Of a stretch of DNA of 64,000 bases, positions 30,501 through 52,943 are shown piece by piece. Each line of letters starts with the position of its first letter. The first letter of the stretch is position 1. The notes beneath the pieces were generated by a model that did not search any database, was not told the origin of the DNA, and saw nothing but the letters and a program-made list of their open reading frames with translations. This stretch comes from Turbatrix aceti (Eukaryota; Nematoda; Chromadorea; Rhabditida; Panagrolaimidae), in the NCBI GenBank assembly GCA_963969345.1, contig OZ017769.1:6823725-6887724 (forward strand), given 5' to 3'. The position numbers and the translations under genes are program-made.

Positions 30501-31333
30501 CTAAATTTTATAAAAATTCAAAAATAACGTACAAAAAAGCACGATTTGCCTGTTTTACACACTTTTACCCTTTTTTAATTTTTTTTATAATTTTTTCAAA
30601 AAATTCGGTTTGCGCCGTCCACGCCGTGATTCTTCTTCCCAACTCACCAGTAAACAGGCTTAAACGCCCGGTAGACAAATCCCTTGCCAAACAGGTCAGC
30701 GAAGATTCTCAGCTGCTGGGCGACGTAGGAAGCGTCCATCGTGCGATACGGAGCGTCCCAATCGGCCGTCACGCCCCATCTTTTGAAAGCATATCTTTGA
30801 CCGTCGATGGCAGCCGTCGCCACTGCCCTGGCTGCCTCCCGGGTCTCCAACGGCGACAGAGAAGCCTGCAGCTTCGATTTCGCGATCTTCAGCTCGATCG
30901 GAAGCCCATGGCAGTCCCAACCGGGCTGGAACCGGACCCGATGCGTGGACAATTTCGTCTTAAAAATGAAATCCTTCAAAATCTTGTTGATGGCATGCCC
31001 GACGTGGACGTTGCCGTTCGCGTAGGGGGGACCGTCGAGCAGATTGTAAATCGGGAGTTCCTGTCGGTCGGGGGCGGTCCACTGCCAGGCGTAGAGGCCT
31101 TCAAAGTCCCCGGTCCGAGCCAGCAATTCGTCGAGACCGGCGCGCTCGGTGGGTTTCACATGGGGTGGAAAGGATGTTTTCGGCAGTAGCACTGTTTTTT
31201 TCACGTCCACTGAGCCGGTGGCAGACGCGGCAGAGGCCGACGACGACCACCTAGACGCTGAGATAGGCGTCGAGACGATCGAGAGCAGCCTGTACGAGGT
31301 CCTGGTCGATGCCATCGAGTCCGAGGAAAACAA
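27501..31333 (-). CDS. iars-2: Mitochondrial isoleucyl-tRNA synthetase (IARS2)
   Basis: This class I synthetase charges mitochondrial tRNA-Ile. Exons: 31333-30648, 30420-30157, 30112-29872, 29587-28763, 28710-28483, 28437-28312, 28252-27926, 27791-27501. All phases agree and give 995 aa (human about 1012). The N-terminus (MFSSDSMASTRTSYRLLS) is Ser/Arg-rich and fits a mitochondrial presequence. The HIGH-type motif is HVGH in PPYANGNVHVGH. VHSYPYDWRTKKP and WCISRQRVWGVP match the family core. KMSKS is intact in GRKMSKSIGN. The C-terminus has the zinc finger CSRCRRHS...CSRC. Intron 3 holds a dispersed repeat. The start codon lies inside the upstream PSMG3-like gene, so the two frames overlap by 83 nt; the next in-frame Met (31315) also overlaps. 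A cis-spliced alternative 5' end cannot be excluded. Confidence 0.95.
29600..29850 (+). repeat. Dispersed intronic repeat, copy A
   Basis: This sequence in iars-2 intron 3 shares words in the same order with fath-1 intron 2: 'aaaatactcaaaattgata', 'ggtaaat', Lys-like A runs, and gagtcga/gactcc clusters at the right side. I found no terminal inverted repeats or target duplication here. Confidence 0.55.
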
Positions 31334-31690
31334 GCGTGGATTTGTTCGCGCGTCTGTTCGCTGTCAGCACGATCGCCAGTCGCCTGATGACGAGATCGTA
31401 GTCACCCTGAATTTTTCAACTTGCTTCAAAAAATATTTACACGCAGGGTAATTTACCGTATCAGGGCCTAGGAGCTGATTCTGTTCGTACTCCACTCGCC
31501 TGAGCGGCGGCAGGTGGTTACTGTTCTTCGGCGGAGCAATTTCAATCACGTGTCCGAATTTTCCGAGCGTCGAGAAATGGACGTGATAAGCGTCGACGAA
31601 TTCGAGAAACGTCAAAAACACCTTCTGACCGGACAGATGCGTGAATGAGAGATCGACGGATCGCGGCCACTTCTGCGGCTCGGGCGGCAT
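31251..31690 (-). CDS. PSMG3-like proteasome assembly chaperone (short protein)
   Basis: Two exons, 31690-31457 and 31406-31251, joined by a 50-nt GTAAAT...TTCAG intron in phase 0, give 129 aa. The pattern SFTHLSGQKVFLTFLEFVDAYHVHFSTLGKFGHVIEIAP, then LLGPD, then a C-terminal helix after TLVFLGLDG resembles proteasome assembly chaperone 3. That family (122 aa in human) has VVVTQFGKMG, a VLLGQDEP turn and a final helix in the same places. Such proteins pair with a PSMG4 partner to build the 20S alpha ring. The identity is inferred from remembered sequence and rests on modest similarity. The gene lies between the small membrane-protein gene and iars-2. Its last 83 nt overlap the iars-2 start in another frame. 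A TTCAG acceptor sits just before the ATG. Confidence 0.6.
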
Positions 31691-31882
31691 CCGAGACTGA
31701 AGCCGCGCCTGTTTAGTTCACCTGACCGAACCCGCGGGCCAGGTACCGATGCCAGGTATCCATCTGAGCGTGTAAACGCGTCTCCTGACTGACTAACGCA
31801 CGCGAGATGAAAAAGGGAATTGTTTTATCAAAAGAACGCACAGAACAACAATTGAAAGTATAAAAAAAAGATAACAACGATC

Positions 31883-32293
31883 CTAGTCATCAGCGGAATC
31901 ATCGAGGGCGAAGACGGTGAGTTGATCCAAAGTGAGGGGCGCAGGTGCGGACTGTCGATCGAGCTCGACGCGTTTCTGGCTGACGATGCTTCGCATCTCG
32001 CCAGGCTCAAAGTACCGCATCTTGCCCGTGCTCTCGTCCGTGGTGTAGAGGAACTTTCTCCGTAATCGTGACTCCGATGACTTTCCAACCGATGAAAAAC
32101 AAAATAAACGAAACAATCAATCGACGACGTGTGTACTGAAAAAAAAACGAGGTATAATCATAAAACCCAGCGGCCAAGAGTGCGTACGTCGAGATTACAC
32201 AAAAAAACTTGCCTGTGCGTAAGAAATGTGCGAAACAGGTCTGAGACTGCGCCACTTTTGTCGAAAAAGTCGACGCCATTCCCAGAACAGCAT
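31883..32293 (-). CDS. Small single-pass membrane protein, unrecognised; frame of 3' part uncertain
   Basis: The likely start is the ATG at 32293, giving MLFWEWRRLFRQKW.... Exon 1 (32293-32213) ends at a GCAAGT donor, and the acceptor TTTTTTCAG gives exon 2 from 32135, a GC-AG intron in phase 0. Exon 2 encodes a basic stretch plus a transmembrane helix (LIVSFILFFIGWKVIGV). In that frame it stops at 32007, for 69 aa. However, the +1 frame from about 32080 to 31883 also looks coding: KFLYTTDESTGKMRYFEPGE, then an acidic tail ending in SADD. A one-base assembly error, or a 146-nt alternative intron with a poor acceptor (GGAAAG), would join the two. I do not recognise the family; the size, helix and charged tail fit small organelle membrane proteins. 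Its ATG is only 17 nt after the NOP10 stop. Confidence 0.5.
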
Positions 32294-32310
32294 ACCGCCA
32301 CCACAACCGT

Positions 32311-32505
32311 CTACCAGGGAGTAGCTGGCTTCTGGGTCGGGAGGAGACCAAAGCGACGCTTCAGGGTAACGCGTTGGGCAGAGTACTTGTCAGCGGGGGA
32401 AAAGCGAGCGGGATGTGCAGACAAAGTAGGCGAACCGCTGGGATCCGTCGGCTTCAACGTGTACACGCGCTCTCCCTCCTCGTTCAGATAGTACCGCAGG
32501 TACAT
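32311..32505 (-). CDS. nola-3: NOP10, H/ACA snoRNP subunit
   Basis: NOP10 is the small subunit of H/ACA ribonucleoproteins that pseudouridylate rRNA and snRNA, and it binds dyskerin. The gene is a single exon of 64 aa, exactly the human length. It starts [18 protein letters not shown] and contains [14 protein letters not shown], the hallmark of the family, followed by [14 protein letters not shown]. It lies 389 bp downstream of fath-1 and 17 nt upstream of the next ATG on the same strand. An acceptor-like CCGCAG lies 7 nt before the ATG, compatible with trans-splicing. Confidence 0.95.
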   Translation of the reverse strand: MYLRYYLNEEGERVYTLKPTDPSGSPTLSAHPARFSPADKYSAQRVTLKRRFGLLPTQKPATPW

Positions 32506-32894
32506 GGCAGGACTGCGGTGTGCAGAAAGAAGTCTTCTTGCCTAAACCTAATAAAACTTTGTTCGGCTGATTAAAAAATCCGTATGTTTATAAAATTCAT
32601 TCAGTTACGATTCTCCAGCACGCAAAAATTAAATAAATATTGCAAGGCAAAGTGATAACTGGCAATCAAATTATTTAACAACATTGAACCAAAAAACAAT
32701 CAAAAAATAGGAATGGAGAACAACGTAAACGAAATTGGCATCAAAAAAGTGGAAAAAAATGCGAAGGTTCATCAACAAAAAAGTGTGTAGGCTGAATGAG
32801 ACGCGGTCCGCCGAGCGCACGCTGCGCGCAGCACTCTGGCAGCACGCGCGGAGGCCTCGGAGGGAGAGAGAGCAAATAAATTATTTTATTCACA

Positions 32895-34234
32895 TCAGAG
32901 CGGGCCGCTGCCAATCGTGTCAAAGGCGACGTCCCACAAATTGGTACTGATGCCGTAGCTGGCGTCAAAGTCCTTGAAGTGGTGGTTGTGGTGGTAGACC
33001 TTGCGGTAGTGCAGGTTGCTTCGGGGCCGGGGCGCTCCGTGGTGCAGGTAGTAGTGGAGGACGTCGTAGACGACGTAGCCGAAGAGCTTGCCCGCTCCGA
33101 AGGCACAGAAGGCGGGCCACGGCAGGATGGAGCTGTAGACGGCGTAGAAGAAGCCGACGATGGGCACCGCGGGCGTTGGAGGAAAGACGAGGCGGTCGCC
33201 GTCCATCGGCGTTTTATGGTGGAGGCCGTGGATGAGGAAGTGGAGGGTGATCTGCTTCTTCGAGTGCGGATCGGGTTTCCAGTGGAAGACGAAGCGGTGC
33301 AGCGTGTACTCGAGCAGCGTCCAGGCCAGGGTGCCGAGCATGAAGAGACTCGTCGCCAGCGCGAAACCCTTTGATGGGCCTAAAAAAATTTAAATTGGAG
33401 AAAAATCAACTTTGACACGAGTCCGACTTATTTTGACCAAAATTTGGCAACCATTAAAAATTTCAAAAACATTTTTTATACAAAATGCACCAAAAATACC
33501 AAAATGAATTTTGAACAAAAAATACTCAAAATTGATAAAAATGGTAAATTTTACCCAAAAAAAAAGTACATTTTCTTCAAAAAAGTCAAGGTTTTTTAGA
33601 GTCATCTGTTTTCAAAAATTATAGACTCCGACTCAATCCCTGAGTCGACTCCGGAGTCGGAGTCATTCGAACACTGTTCAAAACCCAAACAATCGCTGTA
33701 AGACCCACCATGCTGGCTGCAGAACTGAACAAGTGAGCTGCTGGCAAAGAAGATGACCATTGGCATCCAGACGAGTGGGATCACCCACCATTTCGTGTTT
33801 GTGAGGCGCTCGAGGAAGTCAGAGTCGAAGAGCCGCAGCGTTCCGGGGTAGGGTTCGTGGATCCAGCGCCAGTAGTGTTCGCCGAGACTCCCGACGTCCC
33901 GGAGCATCGCACCTTCCTTATCTATCATCGGGTCCTTCTGCAGAGACCACCACGTCAGAGTTCACACAAAAAAATCACCCCCCACCTCGAAGATCTGGTC
34001 CATGGAGTAGCGTTGGAGCATGGCGACAGCGGCATCCGAGTGTTCGTGTTTGACGCCCATGATGCGGGATCGTCCGTCCATGAACTGGTCAATGTCGCCA
34101 CCGGCGACCTTGTCGAGGACCTTCCTACCACCCGGGTGCTTGTCCGCGAATTCGTGGATGTCGTAGAGCTTGCCCCGGTAGGTGACGTAGAGCGGGCGCT
34201 CTTCTTCCGTGAGCGAAGACTGGATCACCGTCAT
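32895..34234 (-). CDS. fath-1: Fatty acid 2-hydroxylase (FA2H)
   Basis: This ER membrane enzyme 2-hydroxylates fatty acids used for sphingolipids. Exons: 34234-33986, 33937-33709, 33379-32895, giving 320 aa. The N-terminal cytochrome b5 domain has the heme motif HPGG (near residue 33) and a second heme His in KHEHSDA. Membrane segments follow. The C-terminal di-iron hydroxylase carries the His clusters HRFVFH, HGLHHK, HYYLHH and HHNHHF. The ATG directly follows a TTTTTTTTTCAG acceptor plus one G, so a spliced leader or a 5' UTR intron is likely. A minus-strand AATAAA at 32890-32885 lies 4 nt after the stop codon, which implies an extremely short 3' UTR. It is the first gene of the minus-strand cluster. 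Confidence 0.96.
33440..33690 (+). repeat. Dispersed intronic repeat, copy B
   Basis: This lies in fath-1 intron 2, in the same orientation and with the same ordered words as copy A (29600-29850). The right end is rich in gagtcggagtc/gactcc and finishes 'gaacactg' followed by 'ttcaaaac'. That resembles the end of a hAT element plus a target duplication, but no matching left end was found, so the copy may be truncated. Confidence 0.5.
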
Positions 34235-47200
<12,966 letters not shown>

Positions 47201-47344
47201 AAAAACAAACAAACCTACGACTGTCCTGCTTGTCCTCTCCTAAAATGGGTCTTCCACGCACGATGCAGTTCCCGACAACGCCAATCCGATGCCTTTCGCC
47301 CTCAAGAGGGCCCGAGTGCCCTTCACGAAATACGACGAATATAA

Positions 47345-47350
47345 AATAAA
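47345..47350 (+). promoter_or_regulatory. dapk-1 polyadenylation signal
   Basis: AATAAA lies 145 nt after the dapk-1 stop codon, on the correct strand, in the convergent gap with rpl-27. Confidence 0.7.
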
Positions 47351-47475
47351 GCTAATTAGTGTCTTGCACCATGCTGAAAGGGTCTGGGGTGGGGAAAAAC
47401 TCGAAAGGCAAACAAACAACTTATTTACCGAAAAAAACAATAAAGAAATCAATCACATCGTTCAACAAAAACGCT

Positions 47476-47886
47476 TCAGAAACGGAGCTTGGTGAAGAAC
47501 CACTTACTCTTGCCGCTCACGTAGCGCGATTCGAATTCCTTCTTGATGACACGGCTCGCGGCCTTCTTCGACTTCGGGTCCTTGAGCGCGTCTTTGCTGA
47601 CAGCTTGCTTGGCGAGGTCGACATCAAGAGTGAGACGCGTGGGCAGAAGATGCGTGTAGTTGACGATCTTGAGGAAAGGCTTGACGTGGCTACGCTTCTG
47701 CACCTTCTTCTTGCTCATGTTGCGGGTGACGCGAAGAGGGTACTTGTTGATGCCCGCGACAAGGGCGCAACCATAGGAATGGCCGGTAGAGCCTTCATCG
47801 TAGGCCTTGACGACAACGGCCTTGCGACCGGCATAACGCCCGGCGAGGAGGAGAACGACGCGGCCAGTCTTGATAATCTTTCCCAT
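47476..47886 (-). CDS. rpl-27: 60S ribosomal protein L27 (eL27)
   Basis: This is a structural protein of the large ribosomal subunit. The gene is a single exon of 136 aa, the same length as human RPL27. It starts MGKIIKTGRVVLLLAGRYAGRKAVVVK and ends FTKLRF; HSYGCALVAGINKYP and KPFLKIVNYTHLLPTR are diagnostic. The longer open frame upstream (to 47943) is rejected because family members start at MGK. The ATG follows a TTTGCAG acceptor by only 2 nt, typical of a nematode trans-splice site. It lies 166 bp downstream of lsg-1 on the same strand and is probably its operon partner. Confidence 0.97.
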   Translation of the reverse strand: MGKIIKTGRVVLLLAGRYAGRKAVVVKAYDEGSTGHSYGCALVAGINKYPLRVTRNMSKKKVQKRSHVKPFLKIVNYTHLLPTRLTLDVDLAKQAVSKDALKDPKSKKAASRVIKKEFESRYVSGKSKWFFTKLRF

Positions 47887-47888
47887 GT

Positions 47889-47896
47889 CTGCAAAG
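47889..47896 (-). promoter_or_regulatory. Candidate trans-splice acceptor of rpl-27
   Basis: CTTTGCAG on the minus strand ends 2 nt before the rpl-27 ATG. The distance from the upstream lsg-1 polyA-like ATTAAA (48017-48012) is about 120 nt, which matches nematode operon spacing. Confidence 0.55.
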
Positions 47897-48052
47897 AAGT
47901 TAGGATAGCACTGAAATTCGAAAAAAGCAAGACAAAAAAACAAGTATCACAGAAGTATCAAACTTCATAGAAAAAAAAGTCCATGCCAACACAGTTCGTT
48001 CTTTACAAAACTTTAATAGGTCAACAATTCAACAAAAATGTACAAAGTAGAA

Positions 48053-49973
48053 TTACGCGTCTAAATGTGCATAAACCCGACGTAACTTATCCTTTTTACC
48101 CTTCTTCAAACAAATCTTTCCACTGGCATCAACTTGAACCGCCGGGCCACCTCGAATCGAAGTCGAATGCACTGCAGACGCATTTCCGTCAAAAAAGGTG
48201 GTGTCGACCTTCGACGAATTTTGATTCAACAGGAGATTGCGTTTTTTGAGCTGAAAAAAAAACGATCGTAAAATTTGGATTTTAAAAAAATTAAAAAAGC
48301 CAACCTCATTCAGAATGATTTCGGAATGAATGCCCTGTTTGCTCTCAGGCAACGTCGAAAACGTGTACTGATCGAAGAGTTTCTGATCCACACCGGGAGG
48401 AGCTGCAATCCAGCGCAATTTTCCATTGACGACGTCTTTGAGGATTATCCTTGCCGCTCTTGAACAGTCAGGAATGCCCTTGGAAGACATGAAGCCCTTC
48501 ATGAAGGCAACGGTGGTCAGCAGCTCATGGGCAGTCGGAGGCCTGTTTGGATCCTCGTGATCTCCGGGAGACGGAAGCATAATAGAGTAAAGAGCCTCGA
48601 AATACTTCCGAGGAACCCTGTTGCACAGGACTTGGGTGGGCGAAAAGTAGTCCCGCATCTTCTCCACAGGCAGGATGCAATTCAGAATCATCTCGCTCGC
48701 GCTGAATCCGAACGAAGGCATCACGAGACCGGGACAGTCGCAGAGCGTGAGTTCCTCGTCGATGACCAGTGTTTGAAAGTGCTTTGTTTTACCGGGAGTA
48801 GCTGAGACAGACGTCTTTTTCTTTCCAAAGATACAATTTATCGTCGAGCTTTTGCCGACGTTGGGATAACCGACCATGCCGACAACCACGTGATCGGAAT
48901 CAGGGTTGCATTCTGCGGCTTTCTTCTTCAGGTAGTCGATAAGTTCTGACGTGGTATGAACGTAGGGAATCGGAGTGTCAATGTTGTCGATACTGCCTTC
49001 TTTGACCTCCAGCGCAGCAAGATCTTCGGTGACTTCTTCCGAGCTGGGTTCATTTTCTGCTTCTGAAGACGAATCAGCTTCCGCGTCCGATGACTCACTT
49101 GCGTTGTCTTTCGCCTTCTGGTCAGCAGAAATCTGATGTTCCAGTTCGGCATTGGCCTTCGCAGACCAGAACACAGCATCAATGTCATTTTCGATAAAAT
49201 ACTCACGCCATTTCTGAACTTGTTCATCGGACAGCAAATCAGTTTTGTTCACCAGCATGATACAGTGTTTCCTCTCGTTGACTTCTTTGACGTAATCGAC
49301 GAGATCAGCGCTGTAGAAGAGAACAGGGTTCCTTGCATCGGCGATTTGGACGATCAAATCACTGCGTTCAACGACTCTCCAAAGTTGTCGCCAGAGTTCC
49401 AAGTTTCGTTCAAAAGGAGTCATCACCACACCGTGACTTTCCTGCATGAGTGAAACGTTCCGCTTCCAATTCAAAAAGCTATCGTTCTCCAGGTTGTCCA
49501 ATTCTTCAGCAGTCTCGTAGGTACCGGGCTTGGGTCGCCGAGGAATTCGCAGCATGTCGCCGTAGAGTTCGTTCAGCTCGACGTAGCTCTTGGAAGACAA
49601 GTCATCGGGGTTGACAACCGTGGATTCTGACCTAAAACGCAATGCATAACTCATGTAAAACCAAAAAAGCATATAAAAACTTACGAAGCGATAACTCTGA
49701 TATTGCGTTCAGCAGTGAAATCTCTGTTAGCAAGCTGCGCATTGTTGAAGAATTCATCCAAATTCGATTCATGAGTCACGGAATCCAAAACCTTCGTCGG
49801 TGAAGCCTAAAAATACATCATAAAACCATGAAAAGTCAAAGAAAACCACTTACGGTTCGAGCGACATTAGGCTGCACAAAGACACGCTTCGCCTTTCCCT
49901 GGTTGACGAGCTGATTGCCGAGCGTTTTGTTGAATCCGATGGGTTTGTCGTTTCTTATACGGCGTTTTGTCAT
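48053..49973 (-). CDS. lsg-1: Large-subunit GTPase 1 (LSG1)
   Basis: This cytoplasmic GTPase releases the export adaptor NMD3 from pre-60S subunits. Exons: 49973-49854, 49806-49685, 49631-48305, 48250-48053, giving 588 aa with agreeing phases. The GTPase motifs are in the circularly permuted order typical of the family: G4 NKTD, the SAK motif, an acidic insert (SSDAEADSSSEAENEPSSEE), then G1 GYPNVGKSS and G3 DCPGLVMPS. The N-terminus MTKRRIRNDKPIGFNKTLGN and the basic C-terminus KKGKKDKLRR fit the family. The last intron (48304-48251) is 54 nt and stop-free, so it looks open in the track but has GTTGGC...TTTTTCAG borders. A TTCTTCAG acceptor lies 9 nt before the ATG. It is divergent from pash-1. 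Confidence 0.96.
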
Positions 49974-50216
49974 ACTGGATGACTGAAGAAAAAAAATGTA
50001 GCGAAATAAACACAATTACGATGACAAAAAGGAAGAATACGGCTCAAAACGTCGATTTTTGGAAAAAAGTAGTCGACCGACACTGCCCAAGCAATACGGT
50101 TGATTTTTTTTCGCTGCGGGGTCCGAGTGCGCACGCGGTCGCGCTTTTACTCGTAGCAAAATTCAATTGCGTCTCCTTGGATTGCTTTTCCCGTGTTGAC
50201 GTGCCTCTTTGACGCC
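49974..50216. promoter_or_regulatory. Short bidirectional intergenic region, lsg-1 / pash-1
   Basis: Only 243 bp separate the divergent ATGs, so both promoters must share it or overlap the genes. On the minus strand a CTTCAG acceptor (AG at 49984-49983) precedes the lsg-1 ATG. No strong core motif is recognised. Confidence 0.5.
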
Positions 50217-52943
50217 ATGGCTGACGTTGATATTGATGCCCAAAGTGAGGAGCGGACTTTTGGTTCGACTCCGTCGGATGGGGCTTCCAATGAAGCCTCT
50301 GAGGTGATGGAAAACGGGGAATTGTGAGTTATGCTTTATTTTTCTTTGGAAAAGTTGAAAGCAATATTTTCAGGCCAGCGAAGCGGGTGAAACTGGAGGA
50401 TGCTTCTGGCTGTCCGTTTGCATCGGCACGGAATGGATCAGGTGGAGCAGGGCTCGATCGAGACGAGCGCAAACGCAATATAGCCAGACTCGTCACTTCT
50501 GCCGGCATCGACGTCGACGAGGCTGACGAGAGTCTCGATACATCGATTGACGCTGAGTGAGTTTTTTTTGCCTCTGAGTGTTATTTGTGTACGTCGTTAT
50601 GTCCTTTCAGCTACGACGACGAGATCGACGACCTCCTGGAAGAAAGCGGCGACGCGATCAACCACGATTACATCACTCTGACCAAAACCTTCCTCCAACG
50701 AGCTCCAGTCGACGTCTTCAACGTTCTCCCCGACAACTGGATCGAAATTACCCACAAATCTGGCCTCATCGTTTACCTGGTTTGTTTTTGTTGACTTTTG
50801 TGTTTTTTTGCATGCGAAACCATTTTCAGCATCGCCCGACTCGTGTCTGCACGTTCGGAAGGCCCTATTTCATCGGCGAGGGGTCCGCAAGGTTCCACAA
50901 CGTGCCAAAGTCAGCTATACCCTGCTTCTACCAGCGTCATCTCGCCGAGGAGGAATCCAAGCGGTTGAGCGCTGAAGAGGAGCATATCAACGAACTCGCC
51001 GGGGCCACCGAAGACGATCCGGACTTGGCGATCAAGTCCAAGCTTTCTGTGCCTTTGGTGAAGATTCAGGTTCGTTTTTGGCGTTTTATTTACTGTTTTT
51101 GGGTCCACGCCCGTTGTTTTTTGGTTTTAGGATTCAGCAGCGATGCAAAAGTCCGAGTTGACCCCAGAAGAACTCCACAAATACGCCGCACAGGCTTTTG
51201 CGTTCAAGACTGTTAATTTCCGGCGGTACAGTGACTGGAGGGGCACCCGAGAACATTACCGAGAGATCAAGAGGAAAAACATGGCTCAGGCCAAGCTCAA
51301 TCGACCCAGTATGTTTTTTGCTTGTTTTTTCGTTTTTTTTTACAGTTGGAAGTGTTTTTTAGTGCTGCCAACAGACACGCAACTCATCACCCTTCCCCCG
51401 ATAAACCCGAACGGCCGCGAGGCCTGTCTCAACCCGAAAGGCAAATCCGCCGTCGGTGTCCTCTACGAATACGTGCAGAAGGGCCTCAAATCCGTTGTGC
51501 TCTACGACATCTACACGACGCAGGACGCCCTCAAGCCCTACGCTGCCATCGCCAAAATCCGACAGACGCAGGGAGCTTCTGTTTTTATAGCAGCTTCCAC
51601 GTTCCGGGAACGCCTGGCTGTCATAGCGGAGCAAACCAAGGCCAAGCTTACCCAGGAGGGCCGCGTCGATGAGCTCTCCAAGATGGACGACATGATCGTC
51701 GTTGGCCGAGGCTCGGGATCCAACAAGAAGAGCGCCAAGGCCGGCGCCGCCATCGCCGCACTGTCGATTTTCATTCCGGAACTGAAATTTAACGATACGG
51801 GATGCGTCGTTACGGATGAGTATGTTTTTGTGTTTTTTGAGCTCTTAGAATGACCGCTGACCGCTGTTTGTTTCAGGATGAAGGACGACAACGAACTGGC
51901 AATCTTCGACCTCCTGGACATCGAGGACACCAGGATCACTGCTCTGAGCCAGAAAACGGGCCAGCGTCTGCCGTATGTGATTTTGCAGGTTTGTTTCAGT
52001 TTTTTTGGCCTAAAACGGGCTACTTTGCATCTTTTAACTCATTTTTTGAATTATGAGCTTTTTTTCGATATTTTTTTTGGAAGTTTGTAATATTTTTCAA
52101 CGCTGTAAAAATTTTTCGGGGGCGGCCTCGGACTGACAAAAAAATCGCCCCGTTAAAAGTCTTAATGGAGAGTTCGTGTGGTTTCAGGAATGTCTCTCCA
52201 AATGCCAGCCGTTTATAGACGTCAAAATTTCTCTGGAAACGAAACGAATATCCCAGACGAAGAGCGAGGCGACGCTCCGAGTCGGCGAAAAAGTTGTGAC
52301 AGTAAACGGATGCTCAACGAACGAGTCAAAACAGCTGGCTGCTCAGAAAATGCTCAAGGTGATCTACCCGCAGGTTTGTAACTTTTTTGGGGTCTCCTTC
52401 AAATGACCACTTTAGTTTGAAAAATACGGTTCAATTCTTCGGCTTTACGGATTTCACGTGAAACAGGTTCAAAAAGAGCTCCGAGTGGAGCAGAAGGATT
52501 TTCAAAAGCAAATAGGTTGGTCCTTTTTTTTTGGAAATTTAGACGCCGGAAACCATTTATTGACGGTGTCAATGCGGGACAGTCCTCCTCCACCCTGAGC
52601 CAATCGCGAGAGTCAGCTGCGGGCTTGTCTGGAGGAGGAACTGCTTCTCTTGACATCATCTCCTACGTCTCACGGCTACCTGGCGTCTCTTGTAGGTGGT
52701 ATTCGATGCAACAAGGACGGCAGACGCACTCCGCGCAACGAAGTCTTTCTCAAGACCGTCGCCAACCACATGACACAATTCAGCATCCAGGTGCGCGAAA
52801 AATGCGTGGCCCAGGTGGCGACGGCGCCGTTTGCACTGCCTACCTGGGAGCCAGATGTGCCTCATGACGCCATGACTGACGCTGCAAACGAGGGCGTGTC
52901 TCAGCACGGCGATCCGTTTTCCAAGGAACTTCCAAAGATTTGA
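50217..52943 (+). CDS. pash-1: DGCR8/Pasha, Microprocessor RNA-binding subunit
   Basis: This is the partner of Drosha in cleaving primary microRNA transcripts in the nucleus. Exons: 50217-50323, 50374-50556, 50611-50779, 50830-51069, 51131-51308, 51363-51819, 51877-51988, 52188-52373, 52416-52515, 52600-52943, giving 691 aa in consistent phase. Features in order: acidic N-terminus; WW-type/heme region LPDNWIEITHKSGLIVYLHRPT with the Pro-Cys heme ligand in AIPCFYQRH; LNRPMLPTDTQLITL; first dsRBD from NPKGKSAVGVLYEYVQ to AAIAALSIFIPEL; second dsRBD from VILQECLSKCQP to QLAAQKMLKVIYPQ; Drosha-binding tail KYGSILRLYG with a Glu/Leu helix. The last intron (52516-52599) is the least certain, chosen because it alone joins the tail helix in frame. 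The first dsRBD has about 35-45 extra residues compared with human. Confidence 0.94.

Noticed and set aside
47887..47943. N-terminal extension of rpl-27 by 19 codons
   Set aside because: L27 proteins start at MGK; the extension contains two splice-acceptor-like sites and is probably 5' UTR or outron.
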